Both the position numbers and the translations under genes were made by a program. This document shows, piece after piece, positions 1 to 9,621 of a DNA stretch of 64,000 bases. The DNA comes from Flaviaesturariibacter aridisoli (GTDB taxonomy: Bacteria; Bacteroidota; Bacteroidia; Chitinophagales; Chitinophagaceae). The first letter of the stretch is position 1, and each line of letters begins with the position of its first letter. Location of the stretch: contig NZ_SKFH01000003.1 of NCBI RefSeq assembly GCF_004343705.1, forward strand, positions 152,777 to 216,776, given 5' to 3'. The notes beneath the pieces were generated by a model that searched no databases, was not told the DNA's origin, and worked only from the letters and a program-made list of their open reading frames with translations.

Positions 1-196
1 ATTTGGTTAGAGGCGGAAAGATAGCCTTTTTCGGCAACGCGCCAAGAAGGCAGGAGCTTGTTTACAGGGCCTGTGGGCAACCCGGAACAGGACGTTTGCG
101 TATTTGAAAAGCGTCGGAAAAAACACTTAAATATTCTTCGGGTTTCGCTAATTTTAGGGGCCTATTCACTTTTTGATAACATAAAACTAAACTGCT

Positions 197-3100
197 TTGA
201 AAAAATTTACCCTCCTGCTTTTAGGGTTAAGCTTTGTGGGCATTGCGCTGCATGCTCAAAAAACGGAGCCCTCAGCCGTAAAACCGATTCGTTGCGGAAC
301 CATGGAGGCCATTGAAGAACGCCTCCACGCAGACCCGGCTTTCCGGGCTGAGTGGGAACGTAACCAGCGCGCGGGCGTTGCTCCCGGAACGGCGCGCACC
401 AACGCTACTCTACGCACGACGACCCTGACCGGACCGGTGACGATCCCGGTAGTGGTGCACGTGGTCCTTCCCGATCCCAACCAGATCACCGAAGCGCAGG
501 TCGACTATTTCCTGGACCGTCTCAACCTCGACTTTTCGGGTCTGAACCCGGACAGCGCGAATGCCGGTACGGCTTTCATGCCCCTCCGTGGTCACTCCCT
601 GATCCGCTTTACCCGTGCCCGCCGCACCCCGTCGGGCCAGCTCACCAACGGCCTCGAGCGCCGCGTGGGCAGCGTGCAGATCGGCACCACCACCTACCAG
701 GCCATCAAGCACGCCAGCGCAGGCGGTCTCGATCCCTGGGACGTGACGAAGTATTATAACCTCTGGGTAGGTATCGGTGCCGGTGGCCTGCTCGGCATCG
801 CCCCCAATATCGGTCCCGGCAACGCCACTGAAACGACCGGATCCTCCATCGGTATCGATGGCGTTTGCGTGGACTACCGCGGCTTCTCCAACGGTTGCTT
901 CTCCTTCCCCGAATTCAACCTCGCACGGACGGCCGTACACGAGATCGGTCACAACTTCGGCCTCTACCACAGCTTCACCGGCTGTGCCGCAGGCGCCGAC
1001 TTTGCCCAGATCACGCCGAACTTCGCCGACGCCAGCCTCTATGGCGCCGCCGCCGACGATACCCCGGGCCAGTCTACGGCTACCTCGGGTTGCCTCACCG
1101 GCATTGTCGCCTCCAACTGCGCCGGTGTACCCAACCCTCCGGGCAAAATGTACCAGAACTATATGGACTATACGGATGACCGCTGCTACTCGATGTTTAC
1201 CATCGGACAGGTGCGCCGTATGCACGCCGTTCTGGAGCTCATGCGCCCCGGTTACCTGACCACCGATGGCGCCACGCCGCCCGCCGGCACACTGGCGCTG
1301 GACGTTACGCCGACGGCGCTCATCGCTCCCGGTGGCTCGGAGTTCAACAACACTACATGCGCATCCACGACCTACCCGACGCCTACCTGCGCCGGAGCCG
1401 TGGTTCCCCGCGTAATGGTTACCAACGCCGGTACGAGCACCATTACTTCGGTAACGGTAACGGTAAGCAACAACGGCGGCGCCCCTGTCAGCACAACTGT
1501 TACGGGCCTGAACATCCTGACGGGCTATGGTGCGTCGGTGGCCCTGCCCTCGATCAACCTCGTAACCGGCACCAACACGCTGGTATTTACGGTATCGAAT
1601 CCCAATGGCAGCGCCGATCAGAATGCGGCCAACAACACGTTCACCACGAGCGTTGTGATCAACGGCGGCTCTGCGCCCCCGCTGACGGAAAACTTCGTTT
1701 CGACGACGTTCCCGCCCGCCAACTGGACGATCTTCAACCCGAACGGCAACTTTACCTGGCAGCGTTCCGCCACCGGTAACGGCAATGCCGGGTCGATGTT
1801 CTTCGACAACTTTAACAACAGCGCCGGCGGCCAGATCGACGAGCTGCGCAGCATGCCTGTTTCGGTGGCTCCCACCGACCAGATCAGCGTTGCCTTCGAC
1901 GTGGCCTACCGCCCCTACAGCCTCACCACCAACCCCGACACGTTCGCCGTGCTCGTCTCGAACGACTGCGGTGTGAACTGGACCGAGATCTATAAGAAGT
2001 GGGGCGTTAACCTCGCCACGGTGGCCGGTACGATCACCGCCACGGGTTATGTGCCCACCGGTGCCGCCGACTGGCGCCGGGAGAACATCACGCTGTCGCC
2101 CGCCCTGCTCAACGGCGGCAACATCCAGGTAGCGTTCCGCTCGCGCGGCCGCTTCGGCCAAAACGTATACGTAGACAACATCAACGTATCCAAAGTGGTC
2201 GCCCGCGACCTGGCGCTCACCACCCTGGTAGCTCCCGGCACGCAATCCTGCGGACGCACCATCACGCCGCAGATCACCGTGCGCAACAACGGTGTTGAAA
2301 CCGTTACGGCATTCAACGTGAACTACAGCATCGATGGCGGCACCCTCACAACCCAGACCATCACGGCACCCCTCGCTGCCGGCGCCAGCACCACGCTGAC
2401 CTTTGCCACGCCCACTACGGTGGGAAGCACCGGCAACCACACGATCGCCGCTTACACCAGCGACCCGATCACGGCCGGCGGTATCGGCGACCTGACCCCT
2501 GCGAACGACACGGTACGCCGTACGTTCAACATCATCAATCTGGCTGCTACCCCGCTGGTGGAAGGCTTCGAAGGCGCTTCCTTCCCGCCTCCCGGCTGGA
2601 CGATCAGCAACCCCAACGGCGACATGACCTGGGAAGCCCGCTCCCCCGGCCGTAACAGCCTGAAGTCGATGTTCATCGACAACTGGAACAACACCGACGG
2701 CCGCCTCGATGAGATCCGCCTCCCGGCCCTCAACATCGCGGGCGCCGACTCCGTGGCCATCTCCTTCGACGTAGCTTACAAGGCCTACACCGGCTCACCC
2801 GACACGCTGGGTGTATACGCTTCGGCCGACTGCGGCAACAGTTTCACCGCTGTGTACAAGAAGCAAGGCACGACGCTGGCCACTGCCGGCACTGCTACCA
2901 CCGAGTACACCGCACCGGCTTCCGGCGACTGGAGAAGAGAGCGCACGCTGATCAGCAGCCCCGCACAACTGGCCTCGGGCAACATGATCCTTTACTTCCG
3001 CAACACAAGCCGCTTCGGCAACAACCTGTTCGTAGACAACGTCAACGTCGAGCCCTACTTCGGCCGTGACCTCTCGATCGTTTCGGCGCTCCCCGCCTTT

Positions 3101-4234
3101 ACGATCTGCGAACCCGCCACGACACCCTCTGTTGTGGTGCGCAACGAAGGCACGCAAACGATCACTTCCTTTAAAGTAGCCTACAGCATCAACAACGGTA
3201 CGCCTTTGGTGCAGACGGTGAATACCAACCTGGCGCCGAGCAGCACCATGACCGTGACCTTGGCCGGCGCCACCTTCCCGGCCGCAGCCACCACGCCCTT
3301 CAAGGTGTGGGTAGCCGACCCGGTTTCCGCCAGCGGCACCGGCGACGCCCGTCGCAGCAACGACACTTTGAACCGTACCGTAACCGTTGCTTCGAAAGTG
3401 AACGCACCGCTGGTTGAGAACTTCAGCGCCAGCAGCGCCACTTCCTTCCCGCCCTCCGGTTGGACCGTAGTGAACAGCGACAACGCAACCACCTGGACCT
3501 GGAGCGTAGCCGGTAACGGCAACGCCGGTTCGGCCTTGCTGAACTCGTTCAACTACACCGGAACCGGCCACGAAGACGGCCTGGTAACCCCCGTCGTTCA
3601 GTACAGCGGCGCTGACTCCGTCACCCTCGCCTTCGACGTAGCCGCCGGCTCCCGCCTCTACCCGGGTTCCACGGTTCAGTCGCTCGACACCCTCGAAGTG
3701 CTGGCCACCGCAGACTGCGGCGCCACCTACCAGAGCGTGTACAAGAAATGGGGCCAGGAACTCCAGACCGTTCTGGAGAACGCAGCCGCCAACTTCCCGC
3801 AGGGTACCGGCTTCGCACCGAATGCCACGCAGTGGCGCAGTGAGCGTGTTGACGTGAGTGGCTTCACCACGCAGCCGCAGGTACAGTTCCTGTTCCGTGC
3901 CCGTTCGAACAACGGCAACAACATCTACATCGACAATGTTAACGTATCGGCCCGCACCCTTCCGGCCAACCTGAAGGCCAATGGCTACGTGATCACGCCG
4001 AACCCGACGTCCGGTAACACGTTCCGCATCTGGCACCTGCGCCAGCCGACGACGCTGCGTTATGTTAATGTTTACGATGCGAAAGGCGCCTTGGTATGGA
4101 CGAAGTCGTACAGCAAGAACGCCGAAAATGTTATTACCGTAGATTTGTCGGGTAAACCGGCAGGCGTGTACATGGTCAGCCTTGGCTATGACGACGACTA
4201 CCGTAATGTAACCGAACGCGTCATCAAGCAATAA
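197..4234 (+). CDS. Secreted M43-family (cytophagalysin-type) metalloprotease with T9SS sorting domain
   Basis: Predicted secreted zinc endopeptidase of 1345 residues. The start is TTG at 197, followed at once by a signal peptide (MKKFTLLLLGLSFVGIALHAQ). The metzincin zinc site HEIGHNFGLYH lies at about residues 248-258 and the Met-turn region NYMDYTDD about 70 residues further on, the M43 arrangement. After the catalytic domain come alternating CARDB-like adhesion modules (about 365-490, 668-780, 956-1065) and three choice-of-anchor-J/MAM-like jelly-roll modules (about 495-660, 786-952, 1070-1250), each opening with an E-F/G-x-FPPxxW pattern. The last ~80 residues (from VITPNPTSG to the terminal VIKQ) are a type A T9SS C-terminal domain, so export through the type IX system to the surface or medium is expected. 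Its stop codon overlaps the next start (TAATG). Upstream only a weak -7-like box (TAATTTTA near 149) is visible. Family call is firm; the substrate is unknown. Confidence 0.93.
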   Translation: MKKFTLLLLGLSFVGIALHAQKTEPSAVKPIRCGTMEAIEERLHADPAFRAEWERNQRAGVAPGTARTNATLRTTTLTGPVTIPVVVHVVLPDPNQITEAQVDYFLDRLNLDFSGLNPDSANAGTAFMPLRGHSLIRFTRARRTPSGQLTNGLERRVGSVQIGTTTYQAIKHASAGGLDPWDVTKYYNLWVGIGAGGLLGIAPNIGPGNATETTGSSIGIDGVCVDYRGFSNGCFSFPEFNLARTAVHEIGHNFGLYHSFTGCAAGADFAQITPNFADASLYGAAADDTPGQSTATSGCLTGIVASNCAGVPNPPGKMYQNYMDYTDDRCYSMFTIGQVRRMHAVLELMRPGYLTTDGATPPAGTLALDVTPTALIAPGGSEFNNTTCASTTYPTPTCAGAVVPRVMVTNAGTSTITSVTVTVSNNGGAPVSTTVTGLNILTGYGASVALPSINLVTGTNTLVFTVSNPNGSADQNAANNTFTTSVVINGGSAPPLTENFVSTTFPPANWTIFNPNGNFTWQRSATGNGNAGSMFFDNFNNSAGGQIDELRSMPVSVAPTDQISVAFDVAYRPYSLTTNPDTFAVLVSNDCGVNWTEIYKKWGVNLATVAGTITATGYVPTGAADWRRENITLSPALLNGGNIQVAFRSRGRFGQNVYVDNINVSKVVARDLALTTLVAPGTQSCGRTITPQITVRNNGVETVTAFNVNYSIDGGTLTTQTITAPLAAGASTTLTFATPTTVGSTGNHTIAAYTSDPITAGGIGDLTPANDTVRRTFNIINLAATPLVEGFEGASFPPPGWTISNPNGDMTWEARSPGRNSLKSMFIDNWNNTDGRLDEIRLPALNIAGADSVAISFDVAYKAYTGSPDTLGVYASADCGNSFTAVYKKQGTTLATAGTATTEYTAPASGDWRRERTLISSPAQLASGNMILYFRNTSRFGNNLFVDNVNVEPYFGRDLSIVSALPAFTICEPATTPSVVVRNEGTQTITSFKVAYSINNGTPLVQTVNTNLAPSSTMTVTLAGATFPAAATTPFKVWVADPVSASGTGDARRSNDTLNRTVTVASKVNAPLVENFSASSATSFPPSGWTVVNSDNATTWTWSVAGNGNAGSALLNSFNYTGTGHEDGLVTPVVQYSGADSVTLAFDVAAGSRLYPGSTVQSLDTLEVLATADCGATYQSVYKKWGQELQTVLENAAANFPQGTGFAPNATQWRSERVDVSGFTTQPQVQFLFRARSNNGNNIYIDNVNVSARTLPANLKANGYVITPNPTSGNTFRIWHLRQPTTLRYVNVYDAKGALVWTKSYSKNAENVITVDLSGKPAGVYMVSLGYDDDYRNVTERVIKQ

Positions 4235-5358
4235 TGAACACCACATCTGTCGAAAGATTAATTACCGAACAAACCCGTGAACTGAAAGAAATAGGCGAAA
4301 AAGTAATCAATCATACTCGGCTTACAGATGAAGACGGACTGCTCCTTTTTGAAAGGGGCAGTCTTTCTTTTATCGGGGCCCTCGCCAACCACGTACGGGA
4401 AGAAAAACACGGCGACAACACGTATTTCAACCGCAACTTCCACATTGAGCCGACGAACGTATGCGTGTTTTCCTGCCACTTCTGCTCCTACTCCCGCCTC
4501 TATGCGCACCGCGAGGAAGGCTGGGAGCTGAGCATGGACGACATGCTCCAAATTGTGAAGAAATACGACGGCCGACCGGAGACGGAAGTGCACATCGTAG
4601 GCGGCGTGCACCCGAAGATGAACCTGTATTTCTTCGTGGACCTGCTGAAGGCCATCAAGGCACATCGCCCCGACCTCCACATCAAAGGCTTTACGGCCGT
4701 GGAGCTCGATTATATGTTCCGCAAGGCCAAACTGTCGGTGGAAGAAGGCATGAAGGTGCTGCACGAAGCCGGCCTCGACTCGCTGCCCGGCGGCGGCGCC
4801 GAGATCTTCAATGAAGAAGTACGCCGGAAGATCTGTCCCGACAAGGTAGACGCCGATGGCTGGCTGCACATTCACGAAACGGCGCACAACCTGGGTATGC
4901 ACAGCAACGCCACGATGCTCTACGGCCACGTGGAGACCTACGCCGACCGCATCGATCACATGAGTCGGCTGCGGGCCCTCCAGGACCGCACAGGCGGCTT
5001 TAATACATTCATCCCGCTGAAGTTCCGCAACGGTGGCAACGACATGAGCCACGTGCCCGAGTGCAGCCTTGTGGAGGATTTCAAGACCTACTCGGTAGCG
5101 CGCCTGTTCCTGGACAACTTCCCCCACCTGAAGGCTTACTGGCCGATGCTGGGCCGCAAGAATGCCCAGCTCTCCCTGGCCTTCGGCGTCAACGACATCG
5201 ACGGCACCATCGACGATACCACCAAGATCTACTCGATGGCCGGCTCCGAGGAGCAAACCCCGGCGATGAGCACCGAAGAGATCGTGACCCTGATCAAACA
5301 GGTGCGCCGCAAACCGGTGGAGCGGGATACGCTGTACAACGTGATCACCGCGTACTAA
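4234..5358 (+). CDS. mqnE: Aminofutalosine synthase MqnE (radical SAM)
   Basis: 374-residue cytoplasmic radical SAM enzyme that joins 3-[(1-carboxyvinyl)oxy]benzoate to S-adenosylmethionine to form 6-amino-6-deoxyfutalosine, an early step of menaquinone synthesis by the futalosine route. The 4Fe-4S cysteines are C77, C81 and C84 (CVFSCHFC). Other MqnE-type blocks are EVHIVGGVHP, LPGGGAEIF, HSNATMLYGHVET and GGFNTFIPLKFRNGGND. LPGGGAEIF and the overall pattern favour MqnE over the paralogue MqnC, though the two are related. Length is normal. The ATG at 4234 shares its A with the stop of the upstream protease gene, so translation is probably coupled, an odd partnership. A strong hairpin terminator follows the stop. 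No other menaquinone gene is in the window. Confidence 0.93.
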   Translation: MNTTSVERLITEQTRELKEIGEKVINHTRLTDEDGLLLFERGSLSFIGALANHVREEKHGDNTYFNRNFHIEPTNVCVFSCHFCSYSRLYAHREEGWELSMDDMLQIVKKYDGRPETEVHIVGGVHPKMNLYFFVDLLKAIKAHRPDLHIKGFTAVELDYMFRKAKLSVEEGMKVLHEAGLDSLPGGGAEIFNEEVRRKICPDKVDADGWLHIHETAHNLGMHSNATMLYGHVETYADRIDHMSRLRALQDRTGGFNTFIPLKFRNGGNDMSHVPECSLVEDFKTYSVARLFLDNFPHLKAYWPMLGRKNAQLSLAFGVNDIDGTIDDTTKIYSMAGSEEQTPAMSTEEIVTLIKQVRRKPVERDTLYNVITAY

Positions 5359-5387
5359 CAACCGGCCAACCGCTTAATACGGTCATA

Positions 5388-5423
5388 ATAGAAACGCCGC
5401 TCCTCCCGGGGCGGCGTTTCTAT
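5388..5423. terminator. Bidirectional terminator between mqnE and icd
   Basis: An 11-bp stem (AGAAACGCCGC pairing with GCGGCGTTTCT) with a short CT-rich loop lies between the convergent mqnE and isocitrate dehydrogenase genes, with A and T residues on its flanks. It can serve both strands. Confidence 0.8.
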
Positions 5424-5457
5424 GATCAGGCCACTAACTTATTAACCGGTCAACCGG

Positions 5458-6690
5458 TTATTTCGCCATTTTGGCTTTCAGGTTCTCGTCGATCGCATCC
5501 AGGAACTCCTCGGTGTAGAGGTAGTCTTTGCCGTGCTCGGCCTTGCCCGGGTTGATGGTGAGGGCGAGGTCCTTGGTCATCTTGCCGCTTTCAACGGTTT
5601 CGATGCATACGGCTTCGAGGGCGTTGCAAAAGTCGATCAGCTCCTGGTTGCCATCGAGCTTGCCGCGGAAGGCGAGACCGCGCGTCCAGGCGAAGATGGA
5701 GGCGATGGGGTTGGTTGACGTCGGGCGACCCTTCTGGTGCTCACGGTAGTGACGCGTTACGGTGCCGTGGGCAGCCTCGGCTTCCATTGTCTGGCCGTCG
5801 GGCGTTACGAGTACCGAAGTCATCAGGCCCAGCGAGCCGAAGCCCTGGGCAACGGTATCGCTCTGCACGTCGCCGTCGTAGTTTTTACAAGCCCATACGA
5901 AGTTGCCGTTCCACTTGAGGGCGGAGGCCACCATGTCGTCGATGAGGCGGTGCTCGTAGGTGATACCGGCGGCTTCGAACTTCGACTTATAATCGGCCTG
6001 GTAGATCTCTTCAAAAATGTCTTTGAAGCGGCCGTCGTATTTCTTGAGAATGGTGTTCTTGGTCGAGAGGTACAGCGGCCAGCCTTTGCTCAGCGCCATG
6101 TTGAAGCAGCTGTGCGCAAAGCCGCGGATCGACTCGTCGGTGTTGTACATAGTGAGGGCTACACCGTCGCCACGGAAGTTGTACACCTCGTGCTCGATCA
6201 CGGTGCCGTCTTCGCCTTCGAACTTCACTGTCAGCTTGCCTTTACCTTTCGTTACGAAATCCGTAGCGCGGTACTGATCGCCGAAAGCGTGGCGGCCAAC
6301 GATGATGGGCGCATTCCAGTTGGTTACGAGGCGGGGGATGTTCTTGATCACGATCGGCTCGCGGAACACGGTGCCGTCAAGGATGTTGCGGATGGTGCCG
6401 TTGGGGCTCTTCCACATCTGCTTCAGCTTGAATTCCTCCACGCGTGCCTCGTCGGGGGTGATGGTGGCGCACTTGATGCCCACGCCGTATTGCTTAATGG
6501 CGTTGGCGGCGTCGATCGTCACCTGGTCGTTGGTCTGGTCGCGGTATTCCACGCCGAGGTCGTAATACTTGATATCCACTTCCACGTAGGGAAGGATGAG
6601 TTTATCCTTGATGAATTTCCAGATGATCCGGGTCATTTCGTCGCCGTCCAGTTCTACCACCGGGTTGGCCACTTTGATCTTTTGGGTCAT
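5458..6690 (-). CDS. icd: NADP-dependent isocitrate dehydrogenase (eukaryotic-type)
   Basis: 410-residue cytoplasmic TCA-cycle enzyme converting isocitrate to 2-oxoglutarate, CO2 and NADPH. The frame is open further upstream, but homology begins at [19 protein letters not shown], which sets the ATG at 6690; the longer version would overlap the promoter. The dimeric eukaryotic-type (subfamily II) hallmarks are present: [12 protein letters not shown] near the N-terminus, the substrate-binding [19 protein letters not shown] block, and the [18 protein letters not shown] coenzyme region. Length matches the ~410-residue family norm. It stands alone, convergent with mqnE and sharing its terminator. 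A TACCTTCG -7 box lies 33 nt upstream. Confidence is high for function; NADP rather than NAD use is inferred from subfamily. Confidence 0.97.
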   Translation of the reverse strand: MTQKIKVANPVVELDGDEMTRIIWKFIKDKLILPYVEVDIKYYDLGVEYRDQTNDQVTIDAANAIKQYGVGIKCATITPDEARVEEFKLKQMWKSPNGTIRNILDGTVFREPIVIKNIPRLVTNWNAPIIVGRHAFGDQYRATDFVTKGKGKLTVKFEGEDGTVIEHEVYNFRGDGVALTMYNTDESIRGFAHSCFNMALSKGWPLYLSTKNTILKKYDGRFKDIFEEIYQADYKSKFEAAGITYEHRLIDDMVASALKWNGNFVWACKNYDGDVQSDTVAQGFGSLGLMTSVLVTPDGQTMEAEAAHGTVTRHYREHQKGRPTSTNPIASIFAWTRGLAFRGKLDGNQELIDFCNALEAVCIETVESGKMTKDLALTINPGKAEHGKDYLYTEEFLDAIDENLKAKMAK

Positions 6691-6722
6691 GAAGCAGGGA
6701 TTTTTAGTCAAAAAATAGGCGC

Positions 6723-6730
6723 CGAAGGTA
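6723..6730 (-). promoter_or_regulatory. Candidate -7 box for icd
   Basis: TACCTTCG on the minus strand fits the Bacteroidota -7 consensus TAnnTTTG with one change. It lies 32 nt upstream of the icd ATG, giving a leader of roughly 27 nt. No clear -33 TTG was seen. Confidence 0.5.
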
Positions 6731-6761
6731 CGCATTGAACCAATTCCGGCTTGGGAATTAG

Positions 6762-7262
6762 CGGGAACGTTTGCGCCTTCGCTGCGGTGATACGGACAGC
6801 CCCCGGCCCTTCGGCCCATTCCCGGCTTCCACTCCCGCTCCCGCCCCTGACTCCACGGCAGCCTGGAACGACTCCCTCTCCCGCTGCCTCTGGGCCCGCT
6901 TCACCTTCGACTCGGCGAACCTGCACGATGTGAGCGGCCACAACCGTCACCTCCGCGGCTTCAACGGGATTGCGACGGGCAGCGACCGCAACGGCGCTGC
7001 CGGGAAGGCTCTCGCCTTCAACGGCGTGAACCAGTACGCCCTCCTGGACAGCGGCATCCATTTTCCCGCCGGCGATTTCACGCTGGCCTTCCAGATGAAT
7101 TCGGAGCTGAACGGCGACCGCCGCATCTTCAACAAGGCCGACATCAACTCGGCTCAAAGCCCCTCGCTTACCGTCGGCTTCAACTCCAACTATGCCAACC
7201 AGCTCTCCATGGCCATCGCCAGCCATAACCTGTGCGGCGGCTACGGCGATTTCAACCCTGTA
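6762..7262 (+). pseudogene. Truncated LamG/concanavalin A-like domain remnant
   Basis: About 160 residues of convincing coding sequence with no proper start or end. The frame opens just after an in-frame stop at 6759, begins with low-complexity Pro/Ser/Ala, then gives [36 protein letters not shown] and GDFTLAFQMN, the first strands of a LamG-type (LamG_3) jelly-roll. It breaks off after GGYGDFNP, before the second half of the fold, where the terminator of the next gene begins; beyond that the frame only mirrors the peptidase gene in antisense. There is no signal peptide, and its 5' part overlaps the icd promoter. I read it as a relic of a secreted adhesin or glycan-binding protein. A short expressed fragment cannot be excluded but is less likely. 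Confidence 0.6.
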
Positions 7263-7280
7263 AGGAAAAGCCGGAACATA

Positions 7281-7310
7281 AAAAAAGGACGCCCTTGGGC
7301 GTCCTATTTT
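7281..7310 (-). terminator. Terminator of the DPP-IV-like gene
   Basis: AGGACGCCC TTG GGGCGTCCT hairpin flanked by A7 on one side and ATTTT on the other, about 20 nt beyond the stop codon of the peptidase gene. It also marks the point where the LamG fragment ends. Confidence 0.8.
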
Positions 7311-7328
7311 AAGTCGGTACCGCTACCC

Positions 7329-9497
7329 TTAGAATTCCTTCTTCGGTGCGTTGATCGCGTTGCCCACATGGCCCTTATTCACCTGGTCGTTGCCCAGGTT
7401 GTCGAGGATCCAGTTGGTCATCTTGCTCCAGATATGGAAGGTGGTATTGTCGGCGCCACCGGAGATGCCGTGGTTCTTGTTGGGATAATACATCGTTTCG
7501 AAGTCCACGTTGGCCTTCACCAGCGCCGAGATCATCTGGGTGCTGTTCTGGAAGTGCACGTTGTCGTCGGCGGTGCCGTGGATGAGCAGGAACTTACCCT
7601 TGATGCGGTTCACGAAGTTGATGGGCGCATTGTCGTCGTAGCCCGATTTGTTTTCCTGGGGTGTACGCATGTAGCGCTCGGTGTAGATATTATCGTAAAA
7701 GCGCCAGGAGGTCACGGGCGCCACGGCCACGGCCGCCGAGAAGGCGTCGTTGCCCTTGGTGATGGCCAGCGAGCTCATAAAGCCGCCGAAGCTCCAGCCC
7801 CAGTGCCCGATGTTCTTCGGGTCCACGAACGACTGCTTCGCGAGGTATTTGGCCGCGTCGATCTGGTCTTCGATCTCAAACTTGCCGAGCTGCAGATAGG
7901 TCTTTTTCTTGAACTCTTCGCCGCGGAAGCCGGTGCCGGTATTGTCTACCGATACCACGATAAATCCTTTCTGGGCCAGCATCTGGTGCCACATCGAAAC
8001 AGCACCGAATCGGTTGGCCACCTGCTGCGAACCGGGGCCGCCGTAGTTACAAAACAGCACCGGGTATTTTTTGTTCGGGTCAAAGTTGGCGGGCTTCAGC
8101 ATCCAGCCATTGAGCGTGTCTCCCTTGCTGTTGGGGATGCGCATGAATTCAGCCTGGCCGATGCCATATTCTTTTATGGTTTGCTTCAGCTTGCTGTTTT
8201 CGCCAACCGGTTTAATGAAGGTCGCCTTGTCCTTTTTCAGGTTGTAGAGCGAAACCGTCTGCGGCGTATTGATGTTGGAGTAATAGTCCATGAACTGCGT
8301 GTAGCTATCGTTCAGCTCCACACGGTGCCAGCCGGTGCCCTGTGTCAGCTGCTTGGTGTTGCGGCCGTTGAGATCCGAAACAAACAGGTTGCGGTCCATC
8401 GGCGTGGGGTAGGCCAGCGTATAATAAACGAGTCCGTTCTTTTCGTCTACACCGTTGATGTCGGCGATGTCGGCCTTCATCTTCGTAATCTGGATCTTTT
8501 TCTTTCCGTCGATGCTGTAGCGGTACAGCTGCGTAAAGCCGTTCATCTCGGAGGTGAACAGGTAGCTCTTACCATCCTTCAAAAACTGCCAGTTGTCGTT
8601 GATCTCAACGAAGTATTTGTTCTGCTCGCGGTACAGCTCCGTAGCCGTGCCCGTAGCGGGGGCGGTCAGCAGAAGGCGCAGATCGTTCTGGTGGCGGTTG
8701 AGCCAGAACACCACGAGCTTCGGGTTCGCGTCGCGCGTCCACTTGATGCGGGGAATGTAAATGTCGCCCTGCTCGTACTGGGCCGCCACGTCGTTGCGGC
8801 TGGCTACGTCGTAGAGACGGATCTGCACCTTGGAATTGCTTTCGCCAGCCTTGGGATACTTGTAGCCATACTGGCGGTTGTAGGCGCTGTCGTACATCGT
8901 GAACTGGAATTCCTTAACCGCAGCCTCGTCGAACTTGTAGTAAGCGATGTACTTGCCGTCGGGGCTCCATTCAAAGGCGCGGCTGAATTCGAATTCTTCT
9001 TCATACACCCAGTCGCAGTTGCCGTTAATGACCTGGTTCCACTTACCGTCGGTGGTGACAGCGGTGGTGGCCGCCGAAGCGATATCGTAGATATACAGGT
9101 TATTGTCGAACACGTAGGCGATCTTGCTGCCGTCGGGCGAGAAGGTCGGGTGCAGCACCTTACCGTTGTTGAGGCGCACAGCTTTCTTACCGGCGAGGTC
9201 GTACACATAGGCCGTCGCCTTCGAGGAGCGGCGGTAGATAGGCTCGCGGCCGTTGAAGAACAGGACGCGCTTGCGGTCGGAAGAAACCTGGTAGTCGACG
9301 CTGCTGACCACCTTGCCGGTTTCGTCCTTTACGTCGGAGGGATTGAACAGCGAGTCGTCGGAAGTGCCGGCAAAGCCTGGAACGAATTCACTGCGGAAGG
9401 TGCCTTTCTTGTAAATGTCTTCCATGGTGATCTGCTTCGTCTGGGCGACGGCCAGGAAGGGCAGAAACAGGAACAGAAATAGGATGCGCATGTGCAT
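7329..9497 (-). CDS. S9 family dipeptidyl peptidase IV-like serine peptidase
   Basis: 722-residue exported peptidase, expected to release N-terminal X-Pro dipeptides in the periplasm or at the surface. The open frame extends to 9755, but the start is set at ATG 9497 (MHMRILFLFLFLPFLAVAQ), which gives a clean signal peptide; ATG 9491 is equally possible. The N-terminal two-thirds is a DPPIV_N beta-propeller, including WVYEEEFEFSRAFEWSPDG, whose Glu pair matches the substrate N-terminus-binding EE motif of DPP-IV. The C-terminal alpha/beta hydrolase carries Ser about 569 in GWSFGGF, Asp in GTADDNVHF and His in KNHGISGG. It appears monocistronic with its own terminator. DPP-IV and related S9B exopeptidases cannot be separated with certainty. 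Confidence 0.92.
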   Translation of the reverse strand: MHMRILFLFLFLPFLAVAQTKQITMEDIYKKGTFRSEFVPGFAGTSDDSLFNPSDVKDETGKVVSSVDYQVSSDRKRVLFFNGREPIYRRSSKATAYVYDLAGKKAVRLNNGKVLHPTFSPDGSKIAYVFDNNLYIYDIASAATTAVTTDGKWNQVINGNCDWVYEEEFEFSRAFEWSPDGKYIAYYKFDEAAVKEFQFTMYDSAYNRQYGYKYPKAGESNSKVQIRLYDVASRNDVAAQYEQGDIYIPRIKWTRDANPKLVVFWLNRHQNDLRLLLTAPATGTATELYREQNKYFVEINDNWQFLKDGKSYLFTSEMNGFTQLYRYSIDGKKKIQITKMKADIADINGVDEKNGLVYYTLAYPTPMDRNLFVSDLNGRNTKQLTQGTGWHRVELNDSYTQFMDYYSNINTPQTVSLYNLKKDKATFIKPVGENSKLKQTIKEYGIGQAEFMRIPNSKGDTLNGWMLKPANFDPNKKYPVLFCNYGGPGSQQVANRFGAVSMWHQMLAQKGFIVVSVDNTGTGFRGEEFKKKTYLQLGKFEIEDQIDAAKYLAKQSFVDPKNIGHWGWSFGGFMSSLAITKGNDAFSAAVAVAPVTSWRFYDNIYTERYMRTPQENKSGYDDNAPINFVNRIKGKFLLIHGTADDNVHFQNSTQMISALVKANVDFETMYYPNKNHGISGGADNTTFHIWSKMTNWILDNLGNDQVNKGHVGNAINAPKKEF

Positions 9498-9586
9498 TTT
9501 GAATTTGAGGGCTAAATATAATATAGGAAAACTGCGCGGGGCGCGCCTTTTGAAGAGCGGCAAATACTTTAACGGAGCGGAAAGCG

Positions 9587-9605
9587 CTTCGGCTGCTCTC
9601 AGCGT
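9587..9605. repeat. Dispersed 19-bp repeat, copy 1
   Basis: CTTCGGCTGCTCTCAGCGT matches the reverse complement of 53830-53848 at 17 of 19 positions. Both copies lie in intergenic DNA upstream of genes. Confidence 0.55.
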
Positions 9606-9621
9606 GACAAGGAGGCTAAGG

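Noticed and set aside
410..2440. 676-codon open frame on the minus strand inside the M43 protease gene
   Set aside because: It is a mirror of the GC-rich third-position codon bias; the plus strand has signal peptide, zinc site and T9SS domain, while the minus frame has no recognisable domain.
7263..9482. Long plus-strand open frame continuing from the LamG fragment through the peptidase gene
   Set aside because: Antisense to a full DPP-IV-like protein with all catalytic residues; the sequence is unlike any protein family after residue 165.
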